NCBI RefSeq assembly: GCF_030704535.1
Contig: NC_081812.1
Span: 21,117,501 to 21,181,500 of the forward strand
Length of the DNA: 64,000 nt
Reading direction: 5' to 3'
Source: Vitis vinifera
Taxonomy: Eukaryota; Streptophyta; Magnoliopsida; Vitales; Vitaceae
Shown here: positions 47,575 to 61,142 of the stretch, in pieces
How the letters are laid out: each line of letters opens with the position of its first letter
How positions within the stretch are numbered: the stretch's first letter is position 1
Program-made: the position numbers and the translations under genes
Notes under the pieces: model-generated
The model's database searches: none
Told to the model about the DNA's origin: nothing
What the model saw: the letters and a program-made list of their open reading frames with translations, nothing else

Positions 47575-49392
47575 TATGAGGTTGTTTTTCCACCCGAACC
47601 TATGAAAGCAACAAAGCTTTTAATAGTTGGGTCAGTTCGAAAATTCTGAAGGGTGATTTTATAGGAAACCGCAAGTCCACGAGAAATGAATTAGTTTCGA
47701 TATGTGTTTCCTTAGCAATATTGATGTACTGAATAATTAATAAGTTAGGATACGTGTTTGCCTAGCAATACTGATGCAGTGAACAATGTATGGGAACAAA
47801 ATAGCACATACATTTAAAATGCAAAAGAGGTGTCTTAACATTTGTATGCATGCAAGTGATGGTAGATATCACAATCAATGGTTGCACAAACCATGGATCT
47901 AAGAAATTGTTATCAACCTTCACAATCTTGTAAATTGTTTCCACCGCAAGATCTCCCTCGTAGATATTCCTTGAGATCAAAATTACAGAAACTAAATTAG
48001 TAAGGCCACAAGAATATATTCTAATATTTGCAGCCACAAAAAGATAAGCAAGATGTCATGGTCCCATGGACAACATTTTAATTACCACGAGTTTAATGAA
48101 ATAAATAAATTTGTATAATAAACATGCCTACTATCAAACAAAACAGCCAAGGAGAAAGCCCATCCAGAGTAGCCAAATGAAGTGGGTTAGAAAAGTTAGA
48201 AATTTGTTAGAAGAAGAAACCGGTTATTTCCACATGCTCTCAAACTTGGGAGACTGGTACCTATCTTCCTCTCAATAGAATTAACTGCAGAAGCATCATG
48301 GCTGTTAATATATTCAAATTCTGCACTCTTCAAAGACTCACAAGTAGACATGGTCTCGTACAAAGAAATTGAACCCAAAAAACATAATTCAAATGCCAGT
48401 TTCCTGAAAAACTCTGTAGCAAAATAACAAGATCCTTTCTTAGGACTAAATGAATTCATCTCTCCTATTTAGTATTATGACATCTTAATATAAAATGAGA
48501 GAAATATTCACACATTAAGGCTGTTGAAAACAAACACTGATTAAATCAATCACCAAATTCACATTTAAGGCAAAATAAGAAAAAGAAAAAACACTTATTT
48601 TATATTCTGTAGCTCTGAACTTATTAAACCCCATGGCCCCCCATCATACTATTTCTTAGAAAAACCACAAAAACAATAAGTCAAAAAACAAACAGTTTTG
48701 TTAGCACCCTAAACAATCCTATCCCACCATCCTTACATAAACTAGGAGGGTTTTTCTTTTTCTGTATCTGAAACATGTCTATTGATTAAAAATGATGGAC
48801 ATCCTTGCACAACATGCAAATCTAACCAAAATCCTAATGTAGTGGATAACAGTAGTATAGCTGGCTCTACCATTGTGCATTAGTGCTTCTTTTTTCCCCC
48901 TTCTTTTGTGGTCAATTTGAATATTAATTCATGGGCATAGTTTACATAAGAGGAATCCTGGTGGGAACCTTGTCCGTCATTTTTATTCCCTACAGAGTAA
49001 GTCACCAAGCTACAATAGAAAATTGACCTAAATCACCAACAACTAATATGAGTTTCAGGTCAACAGACCAAGCTCAATCAAAGCAAAATAAAAATGCAGT
49101 CGCATTTTAAGACTGCCCACAACCTCATTGAACCCAACCTCATAATATAACTCATTATTGTAGGAACCACAACTCCTCAGCAAAAAATTATTCACACATA
49201 TTTTTTTCTCTTGTTGCACAAAGGATACAACAGAGATTGCCAAGGGATGACAAATTCTTGAGGGTGAGACAAATCCACCATCAAAGACACAGCACTTCCA
49301 AAAAAGATGTTTGTAATAGAACACAAATTTCAAAATACAATTTGAGATTTTAACTCTAAAACTAGAAGGTGAGAGAAAAAGCAAAACCATAG

Positions 49393-49749
49393 GGCCTATT
49401 TGGCAATTGTTTTTAAGAATAGTTTTCGATTCTCCAAAATTTAAAAAATAAGAAAATACATTTAACAACCAGAAAGCCGTTTTCTATTTTCTGTTTGATG
49501 TTTTTAAAGAACATCCTTTAATTGTTTTCACTTGTTTTTTTAAGGTTGTTTTAAAAAATAATTATACAAATAGGTAATGAATAAAGTTAACGCACTAGAT
49601 ATAAAAATACTTTTAAAACATATTTAAAAATATTAAAAGCATGTTAAAACATTTTTAGTTTCCAAACAGACTTTTGTTCTACAAAACATCAAAAAACAAT
49701 TTTCAAAAACCATTTTTTAGAACTGTTTTCGAAAATAGTTACAAAAAAA
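49393..49749. repeat. Degenerate fold-back AT-rich repeat (copy B)
   Basis: Counterpart of 22507-22864. Its two ends are better preserved as inverted repeats here. Confidence 0.4.
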
Positions 49750-50257
49750 AGCCATACTTTCGTTTGCACCTTAACAAGCATATAATTGTTAAAATACTAA
49801 TAAATAAATTCTACAACTCAAACTGCCTAAACTACAATGGCACATGAGAAAAGTTCTTAACCATATCAATGATTCAATATAGACCACTTTCTATGATTTC
49901 TAAGCCACAAACTGCCTCATGAACAAGCTTTTTATTTATTTATTTTTATTAGAACCTGGGTACAAAGGGAAGTGCAAGAAAACATGAAATCCTTAGTCAT
50001 GCCCATATAGCTGTAAAAGAGTAGAAATATACAGCCTCCCTAGATAACAATGAAATCAAGCCAAGCTTTGTGAAACAAGGAAAAATAAATAAGAGAAAAC
50101 CGAAATTTTCAAACAACAAAAATAAATTGCCCTCCCAAGATAAGAATGAAATCAAGCAAAGTTATATAAAAAGAGGAAAAATGAATAAGAGAAAGAAAAT
50201 TCCAAAAGACAAAAACTCCCATAACATTTTACCCGACCCTGTCATTTGGATTAAGTT

Positions 50258-50330
50258 GAGATTGACGGGGCTCAAACCCGCAACTTCCGCATTGCAAGGG
50301 CATTGCTCAGACCAATTAAACTACAATCCC
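50258..50330 (-). tRNA. Decayed plastid-type tRNA-Asp (pseudo-tRNA), copy B
   Basis: Identical over 73 nt to 23361-23433, including the altered anticodon region, although the flanks of the two copies differ at several bases. Confidence 0.6.
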
Positions 50331-51678
50331 AAGAAGCAAGGTCATAATGTTCAATATAAGCAACCAAACAAGCCGTACAACTAAACACTCAACAAAACCA
50401 ATCTTTAAGACAACAAATACTTAAGTTCAATTACAATATATTAAATGACATACAATTATTTTGTGGGAGCAATACTTAAAAATCAAACACCTTCAAATCC
50501 TAGTATGTTGGACATATATTTCAAAAATCATACATCTTTCAAATAGACCTTGTAAAGAAAGTGTGTTCATATCCATGTGCCGGGAGAAAATAATTCATAT
50601 TAAGGCAATTTATATTATATGCATCAATTTATATGAAAAATCAATTTATATTATATGCATCAACCCTACATCCCACATCATATTATTTCCTGATGAAACC
50701 TAAACAATTATCAGCCCAAAACACATAATGACTCCAAAATCAAGGAAATACCACCATCACATCAACCCCACATCCCACATCATATTATTTCCTGCAGAAA
50801 CCAAAATAATCATCAGCCCAAAACACATGATGAATCCAAAATCGTGAAAATACCACCATCACTCAGCATGGAACAAATAGTCCCCATTCAAAACCTACAA
50901 ATACATAGGTAAATCTCAATGCTACAGCCCACACCATAATGACAGAGATTACAAATTGAAGGGATTTCTATAGTGCATTCGACTTATACAATTTAATAAG
51001 AAATTTAACCATGCCTACCAAGAAATCGCCAAATAGAAACAAAACAATAGAAAGTAGAATTATCACACAAGGAAACCCATCAGGCATCTGCAGAATTAAT
51101 GCAAATCCAACGCTGCTATTCTTTCTCCTACTCATGGATATAACTCAAATACAACATAAAAATCAGATGGCTTGAAAAAGTTTACCAATCCATCAAATCC
51201 TTTCTGATATACTTTGAAAATATCAGATACAACATGAAAATCAGATGGCTTGAAAAAAGTTTACCAATCTATCAAATCCTTTCTGAAGTACTTTGAAAAT
51301 ATGTACCAGTTTCTCAAAATTAAAGACTAAAAAAATTACATGAAAACATGCTTGGTAAACAGAAAGAATGAAGACCAAAGAAAGAAGGAAAAATTTAACC
51401 TGGCCTGCATACCATTACAGGAACCCAGATGAACCAAGTCTGAACAGAAGAATTAACCATGAAAGATGGATTCTGTTAGAAATAGTCTAAAATCATATGG
51501 TCTACCAACATTTTCTAGAATGACAAAAAAGTGCACACAGTTTCAGCCAAATATGAGGAAAAGAAAAGACTGATTGATGCAAGGTCAACACTACAGTCTT
51601 TATGTATGCCACTTATCTGGGTTATGTATGGATCTCACTTCAGCAGGTGCAGGTCTGATATAAATGCAGCTGCTAAAG

Positions 51679-52674
51679 CATGGTTCAAAATCGCAGTATC
51701 AGTCGTTGACTGAGAGGGTTCTGAGGCACATGGCGTCTCAGTTCGGTATCAGGCTATACGCAAAACAAGATACTTAAAAGTTCAAAAAATTATAAAAATT
51801 ATTTTTAATATAATTAAATGAATTAACAAAACTAATAAACTTAATAATAAATCATTAACATAATAATAAATGAAATAATTTCTTAAATTATTAATAATAA
51901 ATTAACATATAAAATAATACACCTTACATAATACCATTACCATGTAAAATAATATGTTACCTAAATTAAAGTCATTCATACCATATTTAATATATAAAAT
52001 ACTAATTTTCAAATTTCCAATTCCAAATACCATTGGCATATAAGGTAAAATGATGCAAATACATGAACATTTGAAATAATAAATCATTTTTATATAAGAC
52101 AATGCATTAAGCCCTTTTCTTAAATTCTCAATCCCAAACATCCCTTATTCACACCACGGGATACCCGGTTTGCAAAAGCAAAAGCCTCTCTATAGTACAC
52201 AGCCAAACAACACTACGGAGATCGAGCAAGGAAAGGCAACACCAACATGCAAAGATCATCATTAACGAAAGAATGTGATGTTTCTCACCGGTCGGTCACC
52301 ACGACTACATCACTGACACAAAGCTTTCTTTCTTTTTCTTCTTATCCTTCACGGCTATGGGTCTTGAAAAAAAAAATTATTTTTAAGAGAATCTCTCATA
52401 TTTATTAAAGATTTCTCAGTTTTGGTTGGCTTTTGTTGTGATTTGAAAGGGAAAAAAAATTTGGTTTCATCTGAGAACATTTAGATCTTAAACGATTGAA
52501 CTCATAATTTCGACCAAGTTCACTCAGAATCTCAACCGAGGCGACCAAGTTTAACCGATTCTTAGTTGGGTCTGTGTTGAAGATGGTACCGGGTATCGGA
52601 CTCGACGCGGAAAGGTTCAAGTCAAATACGACTCGGCCAAGTCATATCAAACTCAGCCGATATTTTGAACCATG
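51679..52674. mobile_element. hAT-like non-autonomous element (copy B)
   Basis: Counterpart of 24781-25768, with the same CATGGTTCAAAAT inverted ends, so the insertion predates the A/B duplication. Confidence 0.6.
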
Positions 52675-52872
52675 GTCTAAAGTGACATACATCATCTGCC
52701 AAAGTCGGACCTGCACCTGCTAAAGTGACATACATCAACACCGTCCCACTTCTGATCCTAATTTGCTTAGGTTCCTTCACTTATTTGTGAAAGAACCCTA
52801 CCCACATAGTCAATTTCCTGAAAAGTTCCACACACAGAGAGCTTCCATGTTTGAAAGATGAGATTCTAAAAT

Positions 52873-52878
52873 CTAAAA

Positions 52879-52926
<48 letters not shown>
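52873..52926. repeat. Poly(A)/(AT)n microsatellite
   Basis: An A-run followed by about 20 AT dinucleotides. Copy A has only a short version (25970-25993). Confidence 0.9.
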
Positions 52927-52931
<5 letters not shown>

Positions 52932-54070
52932 TCACATCAAAGGCTATCAACAACCTTATTGAACCAAACCTCATAATAATATAACTAATACTCATAATAA
53001 AAAAATAATTATCTACAGAGAAATATAGATATATCCTCCTATGGTGTTGTAAAACATCTCAGGTATACAAGAAAGATTGCTAAGGGATGAAAGATTGTTG
53101 ATCTTACATTTATTTGGACAGTATGGTAACAAAGAAATTGATGAGGATGAATCTCTAAGATAGATTTGATGCAATTTAAGTAAGACTAGTATTACTTTGA
53201 ATTAAATTAGGATTAGTATTTGTTGGAGTTAAATTAGGAGTAGTCAATTATTAGATTCATAATTAGGTTATAGGAGAATTAGAATTAGAGTCATAATAGG
53301 TTGTTAAAATCCTAATACACTTTGAATTTCTTAGATATGTCTATAAATAAGGCAAATTAATGTAAACCAAAGTATTAATTGATTGATGATTAATAATACT
53401 ATGTTTTCTTGTGGAGTCTCCTAGAAGTCCTGAGTGCAACTCTAAAGTTCTACTCCTTCTTTTTATCTTAGTTCTCTATTTTTTTTCCTTTTATGTTGTT
53501 GTCATAAACTTTATCTCTTATTCCTCTCCTTAAACCCTAAAAGATAAAAACCCTAACCCACCTATTTGATGGTAGACAGTCATCCTAGGGTTGCCCTACA
53601 TAAAAAATACAAGGATCTCTAAGGACAAATGGATGACTTTTCAAATGATATGGGACCTAGTCTACTTCTATTCATCTTTTTGGGCCTCTACTAGGGCATT
53701 CCTCTCAACATTATTCAACTTGATTGGCTTTCAATATGTAAATCAAAAGGTTAAAATAGCAATCATTTTCATGTCTTTTGGATTGTCTTGATAAAAAGAA
53801 AAAAAAAATGCATAATTGTTGAAATGGAGACAAATGGATTCGTATACTACCAAACTTGCAAACTCAAAAAGGATGGCCATAGAACTTGAGAATCTGAACC
53901 AAGAAGTAAAGCCACAATTCATAAGCTTCCAAACTTATTTATACTCAAGCAAAAAAATTTCAATGCTTTGCTTCGAATATTTAATTAATCAATAACTAGA
54001 GCGCTTCAACACACCATGAAAGCAAGTAAGAAGCATAGATGAATTATAAAAATCCAATTGTACTTCTTTG

Positions 54071-54195
54071 GGCATCGGTGGGCCCTTGAGGTCTAGCTCA
54101 AGTGCTAAAGGGTTGGAGAGGGTTTATGGGAGGTTTTAAGTTCAAGTCTCAATGGAGACAAAAATTTACCTACCAACAAAAAGTTCTCTAGGCAT
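54071..54195 (+). mobile_element. tRNA-derived SINE-like sequence (copy B)
   Basis: Counterpart of 27122-27245. The A-box reads CTAGCTCAAGTGCTAAAGGG here, closer to a tRNA consensus, and the B-box is GTTCAAGTCT. Confidence 0.4.
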
Positions 54196-56508
54196 AGTGG
54201 GAAAAGGAAGCAATAATAACATAACAAATTAATCAATGAATTCTTGAACAAAACACAAGCTGCCTAAAATACAAATGGCACATGACCAACTCAATATACA
54301 ATTCCCAGGCAAGATACCACTTTTTACATATAAACCACAGTGCAAACCCCACATACATTTTTACTTATTTATTTACCAAAACCTCATAGACAAAATCTTC
54401 ACAAACCAAACCTTGGTAATCCAAAGGAAAGTGAGAGAAAAAAATAAGCTCTTCATAGACAAGTATTTATTTATTTATTTCCAAAAACCTCATAGTTAAG
54501 GTTTTCACAAATCAAACCTTGGTAACCCAAAGAATAGTAAAAGCTCTTCAATTTGTGAGCTAGACAACTATATTAGCCATGTTTTTATTTAAAAATTAAC
54601 AAAATAAATTAAAAAAACTGACCTGTTTTAATGTCCTCACTCTGACCCTTTCTTATGAAACCAGAAATCAAAAAAATTGAGTTGAGGCAAATTGATGTCC
54701 ATGTCATAAAGAAGAGTGCTCAGAGACATAAATGTAACAGCCCCAAAAACATGATATTCAATAGAAAATAAATAAATAAGAATTTGTGACCACATAACTC
54801 CACTTATTCTTATTTCAAATCAGTATCTATAATGTCATTTTGTTCAAATACAAGCTATTGTAAATGAACACTTCTCAAATCAATCTTTCAAATAAAAAAA
54901 ATTAAGTTCAAATACAAAAAAACTTAAATTCCATTTTGTTCTTCAAAGGGAAGAGATGATTTAAAAAATCAGTATCTATAATGTCATTCTTTTATGAAAG
55001 AAAGAATTCTAAAAATCAAATGTCCCTTGATTAGGCTTTATGATATCCGACAAAAAGCACTCATACAAGGGACAAAATGCTCCATATTGAGGAAAAAGAA
55101 GAAAAAAAGGTAACAACGAAACTCATTATATGTAACTCTTAATCTTATCAAATTCTGCATAATACATCATATCACTTCCTGCAAAAACAACATCAATTGG
55201 AAGCCCAAAAAAACAACTCCTGTTAGCACTCCAAATAAACTTATCCCACCATGCTAATCAAACTCGGATCATTGAGAGTAATAGACCAAGCTGCAGATGT
55301 TAATACCCAAATCACTAATAAAAGGTTCATTATGAAATACAGGGTTTGCATAGGAATTTGTTGGGATGGATGATCATCAGTTCCCGATATTTCTCAACAA
55401 TTGTTGTTAACCTTCTCCCGACTTTCTATAAAAGGAGGGTTCTACTGTGTCAAATGTGCCTGAAAGAAACAATGTAGCCAATCTATGACACCAATTTATT
55501 TAGACGAAACTGTAAAAGTACACACAAATAAAACTCAGGCATTGCCCAAATATCCCAAAAAATTTTAACAAATCACAAACACAAAACCAAAAATATTAAT
55601 TTGTGTACAAATTACCAACAAATCAAAGAACATTTGTCACTTACAACGAGTTCAAACAGATTGTAATCAGATAGCTGCCAATGAAGACAAAACCAAATAT
55701 CAGAAATAAAACTCAGACATTGCCCAAATATCTCAAAAAAATTTAACAAATCACAAACACATAACTTGAAATTTTCGATTTTTTTACAAATTACAGACAA
55801 ATCAAAGAACATTTGTCACCAACCATCATGAACCCTTTCCTTGCGTCAAGCCCGATCCATTCCTGAAAAATCCTAAAGCATGCCCAAAAAATTCCTATAG
55901 AAAATCCTATCGTCCTCACCCATCGTCGAGAAACCCTAACAGAAAAATTCTACCGTCTTCGCCTATCATCTTTATTTTAATATGGAATAAGATCGTCGTA
56001 CAAAACCCTAAAAACCGCCTTCACCCATCATCCTCAAACACAAAAAAACCTAATGCCTGTACTCTTCATTCAACACCCATCAAAAAGGAAAACCCCAACA
56101 CCCCACTCCATCATCTTTCATCCTCCAAAATCCCAACCCATTACCCTAAACTCTGAATTTATACTCTGTTCTACGCGGAACGGACGCGTATAGCCCGCAT
56201 GCAAAACATGAAAAAAAACTCACTCTTTAGTTTTTATAGTCGATCGTTGGGCTTTACAATTTCAGCCCAATCGGAGCCCCAAGCCCCCGTAGTAGTGAGC
56301 CAGATAATCAGGCCAGGACCACCACGCGCCCCACGCCACCCTGTGTGTGAGGAAAAAAAATTCTTGGAAAATTGATGATGACGTGTATGCGAAGATTCCA
56401 AGAAGCTTCCATGTTTCTTGGAAAATATTCTCTGCTTCCCGATTTTATTCCTCGTCATCAAAGATTCTTCGCATACAGATTCTTGCAATTTTCATGTTTT
56501 GGAAGATC

Positions 56509-56942
56509 CTACCTTTCAGCTTTTTTCTGAGCCCTTCCAAGAAACGACTTCTTTGACCCTAGGATTGCACCAGTGAGGGCCTCCACAGCCTTCTTAGCCT
56601 CATCTGGCAACTCAAAGTACACAAAACCAAACCCTCTGGATTTGCCATTGCCATCCTTGATGATAACATCAGTGCCAACTTTTCCAAACTCAGAGAACTT
56701 ACCTCGAATTGTATCCTCTGTCAAATCTTCACCCAGATTATTCACTTACACATTTGGACACGTATAATTTTTCCCCTTCAAGACATTTTCTGCAAGTTTG
56801 GCAATATACTCTCTTGCAAGGTGGTGGAAGAAAGCTGCTGCTATTAATGCTTGATAAGTTGCTTGACGGGAAAAAATTATATGTGTCTAAATTTGTCAAG
56901 AAAGGTGAGAGGAAAGACGTTTCTGCGGAAACAAGGTCATGA
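56509..56942. pseudogene. Poly(A)-binding protein RRM fragments in inverted arrangement (copy B)
   Basis: On the minus strand 56509-56745 is an open RRM3-like stretch with RNP1 (KSRGFGFVYF) and RNP2-region sequence (VNNLGEDL), ending GRAQKKAER. Upstream the frame is closed by TAA. On the plus strand about 56860-56942 encodes the RRM2-end motif GKKLYVSKFVKKGERKDVS. On the minus strand at about 56800-56755 a second diverged version of the same motif (EKLYVSKCV) is read. The two versions form an inverted repeat. A real PABP has four RRMs and a C-terminal MLLE domain; only this piece is present. Confidence 0.75.
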
Positions 56943-57225
56943 TACAAGAAATTTGTCAAGAAAAGTGAGAGGATGATAGGTTCTTTTAAAGATTTTAAAG
57001 GATGAAAGATGGTGGAGTTTGTCAAGAAAAGTGAGAGGATGATAGGTTCTTTAAGGATTTTAAAGGATGAAAGATGATGGACTGGGGAGTTGGAGTTTTC
57101 CTTTTTGATGGGTGTTGAATCATGAATGAGGAGTATAGGCATTAGGATTTAATATTTTTATAATATCTATATTATTTTATTATCAATAATTTTTTTTATT
57201 TTTAAATAAAAATATCAAATTATAA

Positions 57226-57738
57226 TTATATTATATTTTTTTATTTTAAAAAAATATATATATGAGCTATTTTTTATTTTTTTATTGTTATCTTAAAATT
57301 TTATATTATTTATTATTTAAATTTTGATATAAATATATAGAAAAAAAAAGTTTTTTGAAAAATGAATTTTGACTCTCACAACTTAAAGAACAGTAGTCCA
57401 ACCCAATCAACTCAAGTTTAACTCGATCAATCTGAGTTAAATTGAATTTAGAAAAATGAGGTTGGATTGAGTTTAAGTTAAGTGGCTTAAATTAGAAACC
57501 AAATTAAGTTAAGTTTAGTTCGGATTAAGTAAACTTGGGTTAGTCAACAACTTAACCAATCTGCCTAAGTTGAATAAAAGGATTACTTAAAGAAATAACT
57601 TCTATAAAAACACTTTTAACAAATAAGATTTTAACAATGTTACCATAAACAATTTCTTTACATATTAAATTATTTTTAAAATGAAAATATTATATTTTTA
57701 TTTTTATTTTAAATTAATTTTATTAAATAAACTTTAAA

Positions 57739-57777
<39 letters not shown>

Positions 57778-60700
57778 TCATCTTAATATTTAATCATTCT
57801 ATTCCCAATTGCAAACCAAAATAAAAAATAAAAAATAAAATTTCTTATTTTTAAAATTAATGTAAATTAATTTTTAACATAAAATTCAAGATTAAGACAA
57901 ATTATAAATAGTAAAAGATAATATAGTTTGAAAAATAAAATAACTATAACAAATTTCAAAATCATAAATCTGAAAAGTTCATCATTTTGGAAAAAAAAGG
58001 TAAATATTTAAACCAATTGCAAAAGATTTCCTATTCTTTTAATAACATCATAATTTATTGCATATTCGCTATTTAGAAAATATGTCATATCAATTCTTTC
58101 TCAAAAAAATATATAATCTTTATAAATTATAAATTTATATAAATTAAGCAATAAAAGAAATTAAATTTTGGTATAACAATAGATTTTTTTTCATAATAAT
58201 TTGAACGAAATTAATCTAAAATTTTATCTTAAAAATCAATTTTTTTTCATAATAGGAATTGATATGGTTTTATATTTTACATTTTTCAAATAATTATTTT
58301 ATTTATTTGAAAATTCAGATAGTTTTTTTTTTTTTTACTTTTTATTGGCTTATTACTTATTTCTTAAATTATTTTTAACTAAATAAAAAAAGTTAAAATA
58401 TTCGGTGTTTTGAATGATAAAAATAAATTATCATAATTAAGATGAACTTAACGGTTTTTATTTACGGTTAATACTTAATAAAAATAAAATATTAAAAATA
58501 AATAAATAATTTAATACTTAATTATATTAAACATTATTTAGTATTAAGTTGTATTTGAAATTAAGTGATAAAAACAAACATCCATTGAAGGCTTTTTATT
58601 TGTCTTGGGTTGGAATTCTAATTGGAACCTTCGAGTGGATTTGACATGGATTGCATATTTGATAATGAATCAAGGGACTTATAGCCCGTTTGATAGTAAT
58701 TTTAGGAAATGCTTTTAATATTTTTAATACTTGAAAATTTTTATCATTCAAGTGTTAAAAATGCTAGAAACATTTTTTAGAATTACTTCCAAACGCACTC
58801 TAAACTTCTAAATTATAGTCGAGTCCATCAGGACTTAGGAGTATTGAGTGAGGCTAATACATGGAGACGAAGGTTTTATTTAGAAAAGAGAACATAATTA
58901 GTACGTAGACAAATTTTAAATTCAGAAATCTCTCGGATCCATTTAATATCAATCAATAAACTTTTTGCAAAAGCTGATTCATCCTGGCCTCAACTTAATC
59001 AAAAGGAAATTTTAGATGTAAAAATTCCTCCATTTAAAGCGAAAGATATGTAAAGCCTTACTCAAGATAGAAATGTCAGAACTTACATGGCTGGTTTTGG
59101 TATGAGTGAAGTCATCTTCTCCACAACCCTCATATCTGCAGTCTTCCAAAATGAACTTTAGACTGACAAACAAAGCTTGAAAAGAAAAGGGTATATCATA
59201 TAATCATATGATCTCTAATCACCTCAAATGATTCAGCAATTGATACACAGATATCTGCCTTTACAACTCTGAAGATTAAGCAAATTTTTGTGAACTTCTG
59301 ACCAATGAATTATGAATCTAATCATGGTTTTGTTTAACTATACTGCTCATGCAGACATCTTTTCATGGCTAAGATTCTCTGTAGGTTGTGTTTCAATACC
59401 CTCACTGAAAGCCATTGGATCTTTTTAACCACCAGTACTAACAGTATTCTAAAAAGCCAAAGATGCTCCTCCGTACACTTGGCCATTAAGAAACAGCTAC
59501 TGAAAGGAATCCAATAAATTGAAGAAAGAGGTGTTGCAAGCATCAAGTTGCTGGACATATAACCATCTATTCAAACAGATTTGATCCATATTTTCGATAA
59601 TTCAACAACAAAATGATCAAGTTATACATGGGAGGGACTCCACCACCTACTTCAATCTATAATGCAAGAGGGAATAAGCATCTAAAGGAGAGAATTTAAA
59701 TTTGGGTGAAGGAGTAATGACAATAGGAAATTTGTAATAAAGGAGAATAAAGATGGAGAATAAAGGACAAAAGCATCTTTATGAATTATGTGCAAGGCTG
59801 CATGCCCTTAAGCTTTTCTATTTTGCTTTTGCTTTTCTTTAAGTCATACACTGGATTGCTTTAGCTCTTTCAATTTCTTTTTTCTGTTTCACATGCTTCT
59901 CCTCACATTTGCTTTGCTCTGCTGCTGAGAGAAAATAAACAGAGAGAAGAAAAGAAAAGAGAAGAGAGTCCACCTTGGGCCACCCAGGTGCTTTCTTCAC
60001 GTTGGCTGTGGTGCTGAATAAAGAAAGCAAAAACAAAAAGAAAACAAAATCCAACAAGGGGGGTATGCAGATCAATAAAATTGGAATACTCCCAGCTTCA
60101 AATGCTATATTAGTTCTTCACTGAAGATTTTGAGGGAATGAGAATAGAGCAATGCAGGGTTTGACAAGGCAAGAAAGCCAGTAAAGTAGGAAAGAATCTA
60201 GGAAAGCCAACATGCCATAGATCATCACCCAGTTTCAAAATCCAAGAAAGCCTATCTTTGTCATCCAGAGTGGGGCATCAATCATCTTTTGCAAAAATGT
60301 GGAATTTAATGACCTAACCCACTTGCTTTTTCCTATGCTTTCCCACTAATACTAATGTCCCGGCTCAGTTCAATGCGTCTAGAGGAAGCAAATACTTCCA
60401 CTACCAAGCCTCCAGCCCAGCCCACTTTTCAGTGACCACACACTATGGCTTCTCACTTAAAAGGCTCATATATTCTCCATGTATTTTTCTATTTCAGAAT
60501 TTTGCCACCTCTGTTACAGGTAAGAGCTTTGTGTTTCTCAAGAAAGCAACAGGAGAGATTTTATGAAGCTGGGGGAGGTGGATGCTGACAGCAATTTTTG
60601 AAGGAAAAAAAATTTGAAAAATCAGAGATACTCACAGTTTTATACCCAAGGATCAAATTCTCAAGAACAGAGAGATCGAGAACTGCATGTGATGAGGAGA

Positions 60701-61142
60701 AATCATTCTCCCGTCCAACCTTTGCAGGAAAGATAAGAATTCATGGCTCAGATAGAGTAAAGGTGTGGTTTATGGATCATACAATCAGAACAGAGGGTTT
60801 TGCTCTACTGGGTATAAGGTGAGATTGGCTTGAAACGATCTCTCTCTCTCTTCCTATTTTTACTGATGATACCAATCTTCCTCAGATTAAACTAGCTACT
60901 TCCAAGACTTCAGCTGCCCAAGCAGCTATGCTCGGTGTCCTAACTTGCAGCAGCAGCAACTGGTACTTCAACTGCTAGAGTTCCAGTGGCTGAAACATAT
61001 GTCTACCATCCCGACCACTTCTGCTAAAGACACAGGAGGCGATCAACGAAGCTGTAGAAGCAGAAGCCGTTACAATTGAACATTCATACAGAAGCAAGAA
61101 TTTTGTTTGACGCCCAGAAGAGGTTCCTTCAATCTCAAAAAC
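57226..61142. other. AT-rich spacer and upstream region of the MCTP gene
   Basis: It contains one arm of the inverted repeat shared with 30778-31018 (57996-58232), an (AT)n run (57737-57773), a MITE relic (about 58313-58583) and a lone palindromic unit (about 58684-58803). From about 60480 the sequence is probably promoter and 5' leader of the MCTP gene, with a CT-rich tract at 60839-60852 and possible 5' UTR splice sites (GTAAGAG at about 60521). No gene is seen at 58800-60480. Confidence 0.45.

Larger units (their letters stand above)
47575..57225. repeat. Segmental duplication, copy B (pairs with 20720-30265)
   Basis: Collinear with copy A over its full length. Visible differences: an expanded (AT)n at 52887-52926; absence of about 73 bp present in A near 27410-27485; about 14 bp extra near 55290; and an extra roughly 60-bp tandem copy near 57015-57078. 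The same relics occur in the same order. Non-coding by inspection. Confidence 0.9.

Noticed and set aside
61107..61142. Upstream extension of the MCTP frame to a TTG at 61107
   Set aside because: TTG is not a usual plant start. The ATG at 61143 gives the MQ start typical of the family.
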